Below, piece after piece: positions 20,233 through 33,360 of a stretch of 64,000 nt of DNA. The stretch's first letter is position 1. The number at the start of each line of letters is the position of its first letter. This stretch comes from Saposhnikovia divaricata (Eukaryota; Streptophyta; Magnoliopsida; Apiales; Apiaceae), in contig CM071596.1 of NCBI GenBank assembly GCA_036435485.1, forward strand, positions 16,272,001 to 16,336,000, in the 5' to 3' direction. The notes under the pieces are model-generated. The model was not told the DNA's origin. It was given only the letters and a program-made list of their open reading frames with translations, and searched no databases. The position numbers and the translations under genes were made by a program.

Positions 20233-21829
20233 TGTTAACACAATATCACGCAAGTATACGTGGTCATAAGTAATACAATTAAAGTTCGTTCCACTGAGAT
20301 CTGGTTAAGTTCTTTTCAGTTAATGCACTTATTCAACAATGTATGATTTTAATTCACTGCTAAGACAAATCACAAATTGAGGTTTTAATTAACTAAATTA
20401 AAATAAGTTGCTAATTAAGAAATTAAAAATTAATTAATTAACGAGATCTAAAATCATTACTTATATGAGAATAAACATGGAATCCTAACTTCATTATCTA
20501 CCTCACTTAGAGTCAATGCCTTTAATCAATACATGTGATGGTTTTGATATCTGATCGAATAACACGGAACAAGTAAAAGTTACCTCTCGGCATACTAATA
20601 CCAAATTACGCATGCATCCACAAAAGAGATAGAAGATGGGTAGACACCAATTATGTTTAGACCCTATATCTCTATAGAATTTGAAAACATAAAGGTTTAA
20701 TCACAAGTTATCCACTTAGATCACATAGGGTAGCATAATATCTCTATTTACGCCACAAATCATGATGTTAAAACATCAACATATCCTATGCTGGCATGGC
20801 AAGTTCTAAATCTCAAGATCCACTCTCGTTTAGCAAGAGATTAACATATTAGATGTTAGCTATGCATCTAAATTCATGAAGCACAACCATACAAGGATAT
20901 CAAGAATTCACCACACATAAATCTTTAAAGCAATCAAACTACTAAGCTACATAGATAAATCCATTAGGATCCCATGAAAACGATTAGTTCATAGTTGAAC
21001 CGTTCGTCACCATGGGATTAGATGAAAACATGATATTAAACAAGATATGAAAGAAAGAAGTAATAATATTAATAAAACAAGAGTTGAGAGAACAAATCTA
21101 TAATCCAAAGTATACAAAAGATGAAGTAGATCTAGATCTTTGCTTGTCATCGAGCTTGAATCCTTCTCCACTTTTCTATCTTGCAGTTCTACGTTCCAAT
21201 AATAAAAATCTGATACAAATTACATGGTAGGATGTGTTTAAATAGACTCTAAAAGTCTTGCCTAACAAGGAAACACCCTAAAATACAATTAGAATTCAAT
21301 TTAGGTGCAAGAAACTACCTAAAATTCAATTAGAATTAGAAAAAGGACAAAACAGTAATCTTCCAGCCTGGTTCTCAAAGAATACGTGCGCGATTTTGAC
21401 AAGCACGTCCCCTGAACCTGCTATCTGTTCCATGTTGTAGAAAATCTCTCAAGCTTCGCGGGAGCTGTAAGATCACTGAAAACGGACTTCTAGAACTCCA
21501 GATATGGCCAAAACAGTGTAGACTGCGCAACCTTCCTGGAAAATCCGAATTTTACACAAATTTGCTCTTTTCTCCTCCGTTTCTTTTGCATTAGCTAACA
21601 TCTTCAATAACATGATGCATTTAACTCCTTGGTAGCATAACACAAATGTCCAATCTTCATTCCAATGCTTAATTCCACTCTAATAACGGTTAGAAACACC
21701 AACACTAACCAATAGCTACAACCCTGCACAACTACACAAAACACATCAAAAATACAACAAACTTGAGTCGAAGTCAATCAATTTAGGCCGATATGGAACG
21801 CTCCAAGTAGATATAAAATCCACTTATCA
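20233..21829 (-). repeat. 3' LTR of G1
   Basis: TGTTAACACAATATC... to ...CCACTTATCA in plus reading. It matches 30821-32074 plus 41463-41815. No ORF. Confidence 0.9.
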
Positions 21830-21845
21830 CACCCCCAAACTTAAA
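21830..21845 (-). other. polypurine tract of G1
   Basis: Element-sense TTTAAGTTTGGGGGTG immediately upstream of the 3' LTR. It primes plus-strand DNA synthesis. Confidence 0.8.
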
Positions 21846-23272
21846 CCGATGCTTGTCCTCAAGCATAAACCACTAACACTACTTAACTAGTACCACTTCT
21901 GTAGGTGATCACGGTTGCATTTGACATATGCAACAAGCCTTTTAAACCCCTAGGCAGCCCTAGTGGACGAGTAAGGTCTCGTGAGAGTCTATAGTGAATG
22001 TACCCACAAAATCCATCTAACTAAACAATGCAATAACAATGCAATGCGCGAATGCAACTAATATGAAAAATGCAAAGATCCCCTTCAAACTCACCAAAAC
22101 CAACTAACAAGCAAATATCTCAAAGAATGCGAATAAATCCAAGCAGAGCTCGACTAAGTCCCCGTATACTAACAGTACATGACAGAAATGTGCGTGTGCG
22201 CAATACTCATCAGAAATACTCACAACACTAGATCAAAATCATACATATCCTTCGCCAAGACAATCACAGGTTTATAAATAGAATAAACTGTAAACACTTC
22301 ATAACCTAGAAACACCTCCATCCTTATTCAAGTTAGCCAGGAATTCATGCTTTATTACTATGACACTATATACAATACGCATGCTTATTTAACCGTGCAA
22401 TAAATGAGACCCCTAAAGGCTTATACAATAATACCCATGTAGCAAGCGTTAGGCCAGCAATCCCAAACCACAAGGGCTTTAGGTTACTAGGACTAAGTCC
22501 CCTCAGACTTAATTACTCGAGTATTAAAGAACTCAATCTGGTTAATTTTGCAATTCACATAACTCTCTTTTTTTTCTTTTTTTTTTCTTTTTCTCTTTTT
22601 TTTCTGATTTTTTTTAATATATATATATATATGCAATCTGGAATGAGCCTTTCTCATTTCCAACCCTAGACTACTCATATAAATATGAGCCAGCTACTAG
22701 CCATTTGACACCTAGCCATTATTGACAATTATTAGCATGAAATCCCTGTTTTCCCCCAAACTTAGACTTTAGTGTTCTAGGCCATCAAGGGAATAAAGAA
22801 AATTCTAACTATAATCAAGTGATTAAATCTCAAAGCATCCAAACAAGCATGACCCTAACCTAGCCCAAAAGCACCCAATGAGTTTGTGTAAAAAGTTTGT
22901 TCCCGTAACATGCAAGTCAATTCCTAGGAACTATAAATCAGCCCTCTACTCATCATCACCACACTCAATTAAACATCTACCTATCAATCAGAATCAGCTC
23001 GTTCTAAGGGATCATGAAATATGCATGCCATGAAATGCAACTAATATGAACTCACATGGTATACGAAACAAAAACAGAATGTCCTATATGAAACAAACGT
23101 AGATAACACGAACATAAATGCATAATTTACTACTACTAATATGCAAAGCATGACATCCTACATGCACACATAATACAACAACAACTACTAATCCCTCAAA
23201 CCACCCCCAAACTTAAAATATTCAATGTCAGCATTGAATGGAAGTAAATACGAGGGATAACAGAAAACATAC
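21846..23272 (-). other. G1 noncoding region between env-like ORF and PPT
   Basis: No supported ORF. It contains a block (about 21905-22022) conserved in G2 with two stem-loops (21950-21963 and 21967-21982), a T-rich tract at 22565-22618, and a (TA)n run at 22617-22632. Confidence 0.65.
21950..21982 (-). ncRNA. two conserved stem-loops (cis element), G1 copy
   Basis: Stem 1: CTAGG 21950-21954 and CCTAG 21959-21963 around a CAGC loop. Stem 2: ACGAG 21967-21971 and CTCGT 21978-21982 around TAAGGT. The same stems occur in G2 (33472-33505), with a different second loop. This is a putative RNA structure in the 3' region of the element RNA, not an independent gene. Confidence 0.45.
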
Positions 23273-24448
23273 CTACTCGTCCAAATCATCACCCTGCTCG
23301 GGTGAATTTGGATCTGGCGGTGGATATGGTGTACGAGCTCCATATATCGGCCACTGGACCACACTACCTGGTGTCTGGAAAGCTGCACTAAACGCCACAG
23401 CCATATCCTCAGAATACTGGCGGTTGCTAACATGCATAGCATCCATCCTCCTAGTCATAGCATCCAACCTCCTAGTCAATCCACGAAAATGAGCATCCAA
23501 CCCTGACATATCAATACCTCGACCTCGATGGCTAGGACCTGCTCGAGCAACCCTAGGAACATCCACTCCCGCTTCACCAGGGCCATGAACCTGATAACCT
23601 AAACCATGGTGATGTGGAATGCCGCCAGGCCATTCCACCATCGCATCAATAGTAGCATCAACAATCAGATTACACGGCATCTGCAACGGCTCATCTGCAT
23701 CCCAACTAACTCCGGCCTCCATACACAAACCCGCTACAATAGAAGCATGCGGAATAGCTGACTGTCCACCACTTCGCAAAAACTGAAGTATGTTCTGATG
23801 TACCAAATAAGCTACATCAATATACTTGCCTTGAAGAATTCCCCTCAAAATAATGGCTCTCGGCACAATCACATCGGTCGGATGAGATGAAGGCAAAATG
23901 TTATCACAAATAAACGAGTTCCACGCCCATGCGAACTTGTTCATAGCCGAGGCCGGAAAAGTAACCTGCTCAAAAGTGCTCGGCCTTAATTTCCAAATTG
24001 TACCCGTTACACAAATCTCAGCCACAATAGCATCCAAATCAACATCCTCTCTAGTCTTCTTTACCCAATTTACGACCCCCCTTGGCTTCGAGGGTTGTCT
24101 CAAAATCTGACGAATAGCATCCACCCGATAGTCTACTTGCTTACCTCGAACCGTACAAACACCACTTTTCTCCATTTTTACATTAGCATAAAACTCCCTA
24201 ATAACACCCAAAGGAACTGGAGAAGGCGCCTCGCACACACCCTGAAAATCGTGCCCTCGAATCATACGAACCAACTCCAAATAGGTGACCGGCAAAAACC
24301 CTCTTTCTTTAGTAATCGACCTCACCATCAATTTATCATACTCGTTTTGAGCTTCGACCGACACAAATTTCTCCCCATTACCTCCACTAGCATCCTCATC
24401 TGAGGTTGGACGGGTACTAGTACTACCTCGTTGACGCTTAGGTGCCAT
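23273..24448 (-). CDS. env-position ORF of G1 (plant-transposon-protein type), intact
   Basis: 391-codon ORF downstream of pol in an Athila-like element. It starts MAPKRQRGSTST, followed by the KFVSVEAQNEYDKLMVRSITKERGF motif typical of the third ORF of many plant Athila-type elements (often annotated as putative plant transposon protein). The middle has the VDYRVDAIRQIL and FAWAWNSFICDNILPSSHPTDV motifs. The C-terminus is predicted coiled (LTRRLDAMTRRMDAM) and ends with a proline/acidic tail. The frame extends upstream to 24595, encoding a hydrophobic stretch (ALLGLCVLDYLGVFV...FLSWVLIY) that could be a leader or just UTR. The start at 24448 is chosen because the conserved domain begins there and the related relic in G2 has the same MARK-type start. 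No stop interrupts it, although gag-pol is decayed. The function is unproven. Confidence 0.7.
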   Translation of the reverse strand: MAPKRQRGSTSTRPTSDEDASGGNGEKFVSVEAQNEYDKLMVRSITKERGFLPVTYLELVRMIRGHDFQGVCEAPSPVPLGVIREFYANVKMEKSGVCTVRGKQVDYRVDAIRQILRQPSKPRGVVNWVKKTREDVDLDAIVAEICVTGTIWKLRPSTFEQVTFPASAMNKFAWAWNSFICDNILPSSHPTDVIVPRAIILRGILQGKYIDVAYLVHQNILQFLRSGGQSAIPHASIVAGLCMEAGVSWDADEPLQMPCNLIVDATIDAMVEWPGGIPHHHGLGYQVHGPGEAGVDVPRVARAGPSHRGRGIDMSGLDAHFRGLTRRLDAMTRRMDAMHVSNRQYSEDMAVAFSAAFQTPGSVVQWPIYGARTPYPPPDPNSPEQGDDLDE

Positions 24449-24595
24449 ATAAATCAATACCCAACTCAAAAAATTCACCAAAATCCACAAAAAATTCGAA
24501 TTCACAAATACCCCCAAATAATCAAGAACACACAACCCTAATAATGCAAGAACACAATTCGTAATATCAAAATAAAAGGAAGAAATATACCCCAA

Positions 24596-25319
24596 ATACG
24601 AACCGGAGCGGTGAAGCTTGCAATTAAAAATCCCCCCAAACTTGAATCTTGAAGCCTTGAAATTGATTGTAGTGAAATATAATTGGAATGGGGGTAGGAT
24701 TGGTGTGTATATATAGGTGTATATATATATATGGGTAAGTAGATTTCGGAAAAAAAATATGAAATAGGAGATGAATTGGGAATGATTTGGAATTAATATA
24801 GGACTAGAATTAGGATTTTAGGTGGAGAAAATAATTAGAAAAGGGGTTGGAATTGAATTGGGGGATGATTTTTTTTATATATGTGTTAACACACATATAC
24901 TCACGTACAAAAAAAACTGGTGGACAGAAACTATTGTAGGCGGGGTCGTGCACATGGCGAGGCGGCGCTGCTAAATTATTATTTTTTTTAGAAAACCACA
25001 CAGTACTCTTGTAAAAACCCGCTGGACAGAAAAGTTGCTCCGCTGCATCCTCCAAAGTACGCCATGGCGCGTAGAAAATTCTGCCAATTTTTTTTATTTT
25101 TTTTATAACAACACGCAACTCTTGTGTTTACTTCTCCTGGAAAGGAGATTTGCCAAGATATGGTGCTAGCTTGGCGCTACGGCGCGTGTGATCCCTGCTT
25201 TTTTTTTTTGAAACAAGCCTACCCCCCTAAAAAAATATACTACCAAATTTGGGTTGCCTCCCAAAAAGCGCTTCTTTAATGTCATTAGCTTGACATTCTT
25301 CCGAAAAATCACGAACAAG
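24596..25319 (-). other. G1 region between pol and env-position ORF
   Basis: Noncoding. It has T-runs and two GC-rich patches (about 24930-24972 and 25015-25075) in an AT-rich setting. It corresponds in place to the hairpin array of G2 but is not recognisably similar. Confidence 0.55.
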
Positions 25320-28300
25320 ATAAAACTGCGGCAACCTTCTCGCGGTTCAGCATTCCTCCATAATACGGCTTGAGTTTCTGCCCATTCACTTTGAAAGCAT
25401 CATCGAAAGAACCCCTATATATCTCCACTGCTCCATGTGGAAACACGGTTTTGACTGTAAACGGACCCGACCACTTTGATTTGAGCTTACCCGGAAAAGT
25501 TTAAGGCGAGAATTCTAAAGCAAAACCTGTTGGCCTGACACAAACGACTTATGCACCAACTTCATATCATGCCACCTCTTCATTTTCTCCTTGTACATCT
25601 TAACATTCTCGTAAGCCTGCTCACAAAATTCCTCAAGCTCATTTAACTGAAGTAGACGTTTCTCACCCGTAGATGAAATATCTAAGTTTAACTTCTTCAA
25701 TGCCCAATAGGCCTTGTGCTCTAACTCGACTGGCAAATGACAAGCCTTACCAAAACCAACTGATAAGGAGACATACCTAGGGGTGTATTGTAAGCAGTTC
25801 TATACGCCCAAACCGCTTCGTCTAACTTCAATGACCAATCCTTCCTTGACAGATTCACTACTTTCTCAAGAATTCTCTTGATTTCACGATTCGAAACCTC
25901 CGCTTGACCATTAGTTTGAGGATGATAAGCTGTGGCAAGACGATGAGTCACATTATACCTTGCCATTATAGCAGTAAATTGACAATTACAGAAGTGTGTC
26001 CCCTCATCAGTGATTATAGCTCGTGGAGTTCCAAAACGCGTAAAAATCTGCTTGTGAAGAAAATTCAGCACCACCTTAGCATCATTGGTCGGTAAAGCCT
26101 TCACCTCGACCCATTTAAACACGTAATCCACTGCTAAAAGAATGTACTGATTGTTGCAAGATGAAACAAACGGACCCATGAAATCAATTCCCCACAAATC
26201 AAAAATCTCAACTTCAAGAATCGTAATAAGAGGCATCTCGTTCCTCCTAGAAATATTACCAACCCTTTGACATCGATCACAACTCATCACGAACCTATGA
26301 GAATCTTTAAACAGAGTTGGCCAATAGAATCCCGCTTGAAGTACTTTCTGAGCTCTTTTATCACCACCGTAATGGCCTCCATATGTGGTAGAATGACAAT
26401 CATGCAAAATACTTTCCGTTTCACTATACGGAATGCACCTCCTCAAAATCTGATCCACACCAAGCTTGAACAAGAATGGCTCGTCCCAACGGTACCACTT
26501 CATATCATGCAGAAACTTCTTCTTTTGAGCATAAGAAAATTTCGGAGGAATAACATTGCTAACCAAATAGTTCACATAATCTGCAAACCATGGCTCTTCA
26601 CCTTGCACTCCAAAAAGTTGCCCATCTAGAAAAGATTCATTAATAAGAGATTTTCCATGTGAATCCTTACCGTGGTCCTCCAAACGTGAGAGATGATCCG
26701 CTACTTGATTTTCTGTGCCCTTCCTATCTTTGATTTCCACATCAAATTCTTGCAAAAGAAGCACCCAACGAATCAATCTAGGCTTTGAATCCTTCTTCGA
26801 CATGAGATATCGAATAGCAGCATGATCCGTGTACACAATCACCTTAGTACCAAGCAAATAAGATCTGAATTTCTCGAAAGCATAGATAATTGCTAGCAAC
26901 TCCTTCTCCGTAGTAGTCTAGTTCAGCTATGCATCATTGAGGGTTTTACTAGCATGGTAAACCACATGAAAATTTTTATCCTTCCTTTGACCAAGCACAA
27001 CTCCAACAGCATAGTCGCTAGCATCACACATAAGTTCGAATGGTTCCTCCCAATTAGGTGCGGTAATGACAGGTGTGGTTGTCAACTTCATCTTTAACAG
27101 CTCAAAAGCTGCTAATCAATCATCATCAAACTTGAAAGGAACATCTTTCTCCAAAAGATTGCACAAAAGTTTTGAAATTTTCGAGAAATCCTTGATGAAT
27201 CGCCGATAGAAACCCGCATGACCAAGAAAACTGCGAATTCCTTTAACTGAAATAGGTGGAGGGAGATTTTCAATTGTTTCCACCTTAGCCCTATCCACCT
27301 CAAGTCCTCTACCAGATACCTTGTGCCCAAGAATAATTCCTTCACGCACCATGAAGTGACATTTTTCCCAATTAAGCACCAAATTAGTCTCCACACACCT
27401 TTTTAATACCAAGCCAAGGTTATGCAAACACTCGTCATAAGAAGTACCAAAAACAGAGAAGTCATCCATGAAAACCTCCACATTAGTGCCAATCATATCT
27501 GAGAAAATAGCCATCATGCACCTTTGAAAAGTGGCAGGAGCACCACATAACCCAAAAGAAACTCGACGAAAAGCAAAAGTGCCAAAAGGACATGTGAAAG
27601 TAGTCTTCTCTTGATCTTCCGGAGCGATACAAATCTGATTATATCCGGAATAACCATCAAGCAAACAATAATAATCGTGACCAGCCAATCTGTCTAACAT
27701 CTGATCAACGAATGGAAAAGGAAAGTGGTCTTTTCTTGTGGCTTTGTTGAGCTTCCGATAATCCATGCAAACTCTCCATCCCGTGACTGTCCGAGTAGGG
27801 ATGAGCTCGTTCTTCTAATTAGCAACAACAGTTATGCCACCTTTCTTTGGCACACATTGAACCGGGCTCACCCAAGAACTGTCTGAGATAGGATAGATAA
27901 TACCTGCATCTAACCACTTTAGAATTTCCTTCTTCACCACCTCTTTCATGATAGGATAAAGTCTTCGCTGATGTTCAACAGTAGGCTTAGCTCCTTCCTC
28001 TAGCAAAATTTTGTGCATGCAATAAGAAGGGCTGATTCCCTTTATATCTGCTATGGTCCAACCAATTGCCGACTTGAACTCCCTCAGAATTCGAAAGAGC
28101 TTTTCTTCTTCACTACCTGACAAGTTAGAAGCAATAATAACAGGTAACGTAGATGCATCACCAAGAAACGCATACCTCAAGTGTTCGGGCAATGGTTTGA
28201 GCTCAAGTGTAGGAGCTTCCTCAATAGAAGGCTTAAGACGCTCCGTAGAATTTTTCAACTCTGCTAACCCAAGAGATTCAAAAGGCATGTCAACTCTCAT

Positions 28301-28387
28301 TCTCCAAGGAGCTGAATTTAATTGCTGTAGCTGTTCGGCTATGTCTTCTTCTTCAAAATCAGAGTCACCAACTAGAATCCTCTCCAA
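25320..28387 (-). pseudogene. gypsy RT-RNase H-integrase of G1, broken
   Basis: RT with MDYRKLNKATRKDHFPFPFVDQML (about 27766-27695) and catalytic FMDDFSVFG near 27465. RNase H with CDASDYAVGVVLGQRK near 27015-26985 and YTDHAAIRYL near 26830. Integrase with HCHSTTYGGHYGGDKRA and CDRCQRVGN (about 26400-26255), DFMGPF near 26180, TDEGTHF near 26005. Its C-terminal tail (FKVNGQKLKPYYGG) is near 25400. Stops: TAG 27815-27817, TGA 27116-27118, TAG 26927-26929 and 26918-26920, TAG 25515-25517. One-base deletions near 25745 and 25495 shift the frame. The segment 26899-25721 (RNase H end and integrase) is open for 392 codons. Confidence 0.9.
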
Positions 28388-28402
28388 AGAATCAGACGTT
28401 AA

Positions 28403-29146
28403 CTACTGCTCAATCTCCGTATTGACTGCAGAATCAACCAAATCCACCTTCAAGCATTCTTCTTCATCTGTAGGAAATTTCATTGCATTGAACACATTAA
28501 AAGTGACATTCTGGTCTTGCACCTTCATGGTGAGCTCCCCTTTCTGCACATCGATCAAAGTTCTACTAGTAGCTAAGAATGGACTTCCCAAGATTATGGG
28601 AATCTTCTTATCCTCCTCGAAATCCAAGATAACAAAATCAGCTGGAAAGATAAGCTTGTCAACTTTCACCAAAACGTCCTCCACTATGCCCCTTGGATAT
28701 GTGATTGATCGATCAGCCAACTACAAAGAGATGTTAGTTGGCTTTAGCTCCGGTAGACCAAGTTGCATGTAAACCGACAAGGGCATGAGATTGATGCTAG
28801 CCCCCAAATCACATAAGCACTTTCTGAAAGAAAGATTGCCAATAGTACACGGGATGGTGAAACTTCCCGGATCTTTAAGTTTAAGTGGCAACTTCTGCTG
28901 CAGAACTGCACTACACTCTTCCGTCAAAGCAACGGTCTCCAATTCCTCGAGCTTCAACTTACGAGAGAGAATACCCTTCATGAACTTGGCATAGCTCGGC
29001 ATTTGTTCAAGAGCTTCCGCAAAAGGAATGTTAATCTGCAACTTCTTGAACACCTCTAAGAACTTAGCAAATTTCTTATCCAACTGCTGCTTCTGGAGTC
29101 TTCTAGGATAAGGAGGAGGAGGATAGATCTGATTTTCCTTCATAGA
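28403..29146 (-). pseudogene. gypsy aspartic protease region of G1, broken
   Basis: Protease active site CDLGASINLMPLS near 28812-28775, then LADRSITYPRGIVEDVLVKV. Split by TAG 28721-28723 and followed by TAG 28403-28405. The N-terminal part contains the usual gag-PR linker with LPLKLKDPGSFTIPCTIG. Confidence 0.85.
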
Positions 29147-30682
29147 CTATTCCAGAGAAGCTTTTACAACAGGTTCCTTGCTTTTCTCTACTTCACCATC
29201 TTGCTGATCAGCCACCAAATCAGATTTAGCAATTTCGGGCACTGCAGATTTTTCAACCTGCTGATTCCGAACATCTTCATCTTCTTCAGCTGCTGATTTA
29301 GGGCCTGCTGTAACTTTTCCCGATCTCAAAGTCACAGCCTTCACCTGTTCCTTGTTGTCTCTCCTACCTGGATTTGCTTCCGTATCGCTAGGAAGAGTTC
29401 CTTGTGGCCTACTAAGTAAGGCACTTGCAAGCTGTCCCATCTGGTTTTCCAAGGTCTTTTGAAAAACTGTCAGGCTTTTAATCATCATCCATAACTCATC
29501 CATTTCTGATTTTTCATTAGAATATTGCCCCACATTAGCCTGGGGCTGTTGCTGAAATCCCGGAGGCTGATATGGTTGCCTTGGAGCATACTGCTGCTGA
29601 TAACCTTGATTGAATGGCCTTGCTTGCTGACCCTGAAACTGCTGATAGGGCTGCTGAGGTTGTTGAGCACCTTGGTTGTTGCTCCAGCTGAAGTTAGGAT
29701 GATTCTTGTTGTTTGGATGATAGGTGGCTGGAACTGGTGCAGCAGGTCTCTGAAAATTACTTACAAACTGTGCTGATTCAGAAGAGATAGCACACTGATT
29801 CGTCTCATGTGCGCCCGCACATAGTTCACAAATACTAGCAACCTGCTGAACTCCATAATTAGCAAGAGAATCCACCTTCATCGTAAGAGCCTTCAACTGA
29901 GCTGCAATAGCTGAAGCTGCGTCAACTTCAAGAACACCTGCTACCTTGCCTTGAGAAAGCCTCTGTGTTGGGTTTTGATATTCATTAGCAGCCATCGTCT
30001 CAATAAGATCATAAGCCTCCGCATAGCTCTTAGCCCATAGAGCTCCGCCTGATGCTGCATCTAACAAAGGTCTAGACTGTGCTCCCAACCCATTGTAGAA
30101 ACCGTTAATGACCATCCAATCAGGCATGCCATGATGAGGACACTTCCGAAGCATCTCCTTGTAACGTTCCCAAGCCTCACACAAAGATTCTCAAGATTGC
30201 TGCTGAAACTGAGTTAGCTGGTTCCTTATTGCTGCAGTTTTCGCTATAGGGAAGAATTTAGTAAGATATTTCTGAGCAAGATCCTCCCATGTAGTAATGG
30301 AACCGGCTGGTAAAGAGTGTAACTAGCCCTTAGCCTTATCCCTCAGAGAGAATGGGAAAAGCCTCAATTTGATTGCATCACCCGGCACACCATTAAACTT
30401 GAAAGTGTCGCAGATCTCAATGAAGTCCCTGATATGCATGTTAGGATCCTCCGTAGGAGCACCCCCAAACTGAACTGAGTTCTGCACCATCTGAATCGTG
30501 CCCGACTTGATTTCGAAAGTATTAGCTGCAATAGCTGGCCTGACAATGCTAGACTGAATGTCATTGATCTTAGGCTGAGAATAATCCTTCAAAGCCTTAG
30601 CTGCTGCTGGTAAATCTTCCTTCTCTTTTGCTGCTGCAAATTCTTCTTCTGCCAGTTTACGAGTTTGCAAACGTGTTCGCAT
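29147..30682 (-). pseudogene. gypsy gag of G1, broken
   Basis: Retrotrans_gag-like domain with APTEDPNMHIRDFIEICDTFKFNGV...LFPFSLRDKAKG and CEAWERYKEMLRKCPHHGMPDWMVINGFYNGL. Zinc-knuckle variant CELCAGAHETNQC near 29833-29795, then a long Q/P-rich stretch (about 29780-29530). Stops: TGG-to-TAG near 30320-30322, TGA 30191-30193, TAG 29147-29149. The probable start is ATG 30682 (MRTRLQTRKLAEEEF). Confidence 0.88.
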
Positions 30683-30797
30683 ACACGTTCAAGTACCTGA
30701 AACACCAAGAAACAACAAACTATGTAAGAAAATCCGAGTCAGTGAACGCTAACGACCACTGATGACAAGCACATAAACTAAATTAAACACCGATGAT

Positions 30798-30814
30798 CCC
30801 CGGCAGCGGCACCA
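30798..30814 (-). other. primer binding site of G1
   Basis: Element-sense TGGTGCCGCTGCCGGGG, six bases from the LTR end. It matches the TGGCGCCGTTGCCGGGG-type PBS usual for Athila/Tat elements, with two changes. Confidence 0.8.
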
Positions 30815-30820
30815 AAAACT

Positions 30821-32074
30821 TATTAACACAATATCACGCAAGTATACGTGGTCACAAGTAATACAATTAAAGTTCATTCCACTGAGATATGGTTAAGTTC
30901 TTTTCAGTTAATGCACTTATTCAACAATGTATGATTTTAATTCACTGCTAAGACAAATCACAAATTGAGGTTTTAATTAACTAAATTAAACTAAGTTGCT
31001 AATTAAGAAATTAAAAATTAATTAACTAACGAGATCTAAAATCAAATTACTTATATGAGAATAAACATGGAATCCTAACTTCATTATCTACTTCACTTAG
31101 AGTCGATGCCTTTAATCAATACATGTGATGGTTTTGATATCTGATCGAATAACACAGAACAAGTAAAAGTTACCTCTCGGTATACTAATACCAAACTACG
31201 CATGCATCCATAAAAGAGATAGAAGATGGGTAGACACCAATTATGTTTAGACCCTATATCTCTATAGAATTTGAAAACATAAAGGTTTAAGCACAAGTTA
31301 TCCACTTAGATCACATAGGGTAGCATAATATCTCTTTTTACGCCACAAATCATGATGTTAAAACATCAACCTATCCTATGCTAGCATGGCAAGTTCTAAA
31401 TCTCAAGATCCACTCTCGTTTAGCAAGAGATTAACATATTAGATGTTAGCTATGTATCTAAATTCATGAAGCACAACCATACAAGGATATCAAGAATTCA
31501 CCACACATAAATCTTTAAGGCAATCAAACTACTAAGTTACATAGATAAATCCATTAGGATCCCATGACAACGATTAGTTCATAGTTGAACCGTTCGTCAC
31601 CATGGGATCAGATGAAAACATGATATTAAACAAGATATGAAAGAAAAAAACAATAATATTAATAAAACAAGAGTTGAGAGAACAAATCTATAATCCAAAG
31701 TATACAAAAGATGAAGTAGATCTAGATCTTTGCTTGTCACCGAGCTTGAATCCGTCTCCACTTTTTAATCTTGCAGTTCTACGTTACAATAATAAAAATC
31801 TGATACAAATTAAATGGTAGGATGTGTTTAAATAGACTATAAAAGTCTTGCCCAACAAGGAAACACCCTAAAATATAATTATAATTCAATTTAGGTGCAA
31901 GAAACTACCTAAAATTCAATTAGAATTAGAAAAAGGACAAACAATAATCTTCCAGCCTGGTTCTCAAAGAATACGTGTGCGATTTTGACCAGCACGTCCC
32001 CTGAACCTGCTATCTGTTCCATGTTGTAGAAAATCTCTCAAGCTTCGCGTGAGCTGTAAGATCACTGAAAACGG
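30821..32074 (-). repeat. 5' LTR of G1, first part (split by G2)
   Basis: Begins TATTAACAC where the other LTR has TGTTAACAC, so the terminal TG is mutated to TA. It runs to AACGG (32070-32074), the target site of G2. Confidence 0.9.
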
Positions 32075-33345
32075 TGATGTGTAAAATTATGTCTAACCGC
32101 AAGCGCACGGTATCAATTGTAGTAGATACTAGCAAATACGGGTCGAATCCTCAAGGAGACAGTTTCAATTTCAATTCAATGGTTATCAATTGTTTCTAGT
32201 CACAAACGATTAGTTGAGAATTTTGTTAACTACTAAAGCAAATTTAACAAGGTTTTAATTCAATTAATTAAGGGATCTAGGGCAATTCAGGTTCACCATG
32301 TTTACACCAAACAAATAACAAAGGTATAGCTTATCAATGGGATAAAATAATTAGAGCAATGGTTAAACTTTTCCAAGTATTAACACTCTCAGAAATCCGA
32401 TGATGTTTTCACACTCACCTTCAATTCCGCTAATTGTATGTAAGCCTCTAGTAGTAAAATCTTTCGATCTATTACTCCTATTGCAATCAATTAATCTATG
32501 ATATTGCGCAATTACACAAATTAAGAATTAACACATATCAATTAGAATTACTCTTTACCCATCAATTCACTAATCAAATTAAACCCAAATCATGGTGCAA
32601 ACATGGCTTCCCCTAATACCCTAGAATTAAACTACTCACTCATGGTAGAAGTAAAAGCAATAAGAATAATGAAAGAAGCCATGTAAAACATATAATAATA
32701 AAACAAGAGAATAAAGAATACCTCAAACTTTGTATTAGCGAAGAACAATGAAGATCCAAATTAAACCAAGTGCTTACAAAGGAAGAGATGGAGAGAAAAA
32801 CCAAAACCCTAGCTTTTGTAAAAATACGTATATGTCTATCCCTCTTTCTATCACGTTTTCTCTTCCTTTTATAATAAAACCCCTTAATAAAATCTGATAT
32901 CTATCTCCTAATAAAAGTATATTTAATATCCTAATCAATTTACAAAAAGATATCCATAATTGAATAGGATTTTCTTGTAAAATTCGTCACAAATTTTGCT
33001 CCTCTGTTTCTGGGCTCTTCCAGTTGGATTTTGCTTACTGGACCACCTCTGAATTAAAGATAATTCCCTAAGCTTCGCGTGGACAGTAATTTCGTCAAAT
33101 TCTGACTTCTGGAACTCAAGATATGGCCCAAACAGTGCAGGCAGCCCGTGCAGCCCAATAATACGAATTTTCTCCTATTTTATCTCCAAAATAGCTCTTT
33201 TTGCTCCAAATCCTTCTAAGTCATGAATTCTTTATTTCCTACAATAAAACAATCAAATCTATTAAATAAAAATCCAAATCAATGCAAAACACAATAAATA
33301 TGAGAATAAAATCATCTAAAATATATATAAAAATATATTCTATCA
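32075..33345 (-). repeat. 3' LTR of G2
   Basis: 1271 bp, TGATGTG...TCTATCA in plus reading. It shares short core blocks with the G1 LTR (AAGCTTCGCG; a GACTTCT-GAACTC-AGATATGG block near 33104-33127), as expected for related Athila-type families. Confidence 0.93.
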
Positions 33346-33360
33346 AACATCCCCACACTA
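33346..33360 (-). other. polypurine tract of G2
   Basis: Element-sense TAGTGTGGGGATGTT directly before the 3' LTR. Confidence 0.75.

Noticed and set aside
20233..21829. G1 and G2 as one long retroelement with three LTRs
   Set aside because: Separate target duplications (CACCT/CACCC and AACGG), distinct PPTs and distinct LTR families show two nested elements.
23898..24403. Plus-strand ORFs opposite the G1 env-position ORF
   Set aside because: Antisense shadows of an AT-biased coding frame, with no promoter or family.
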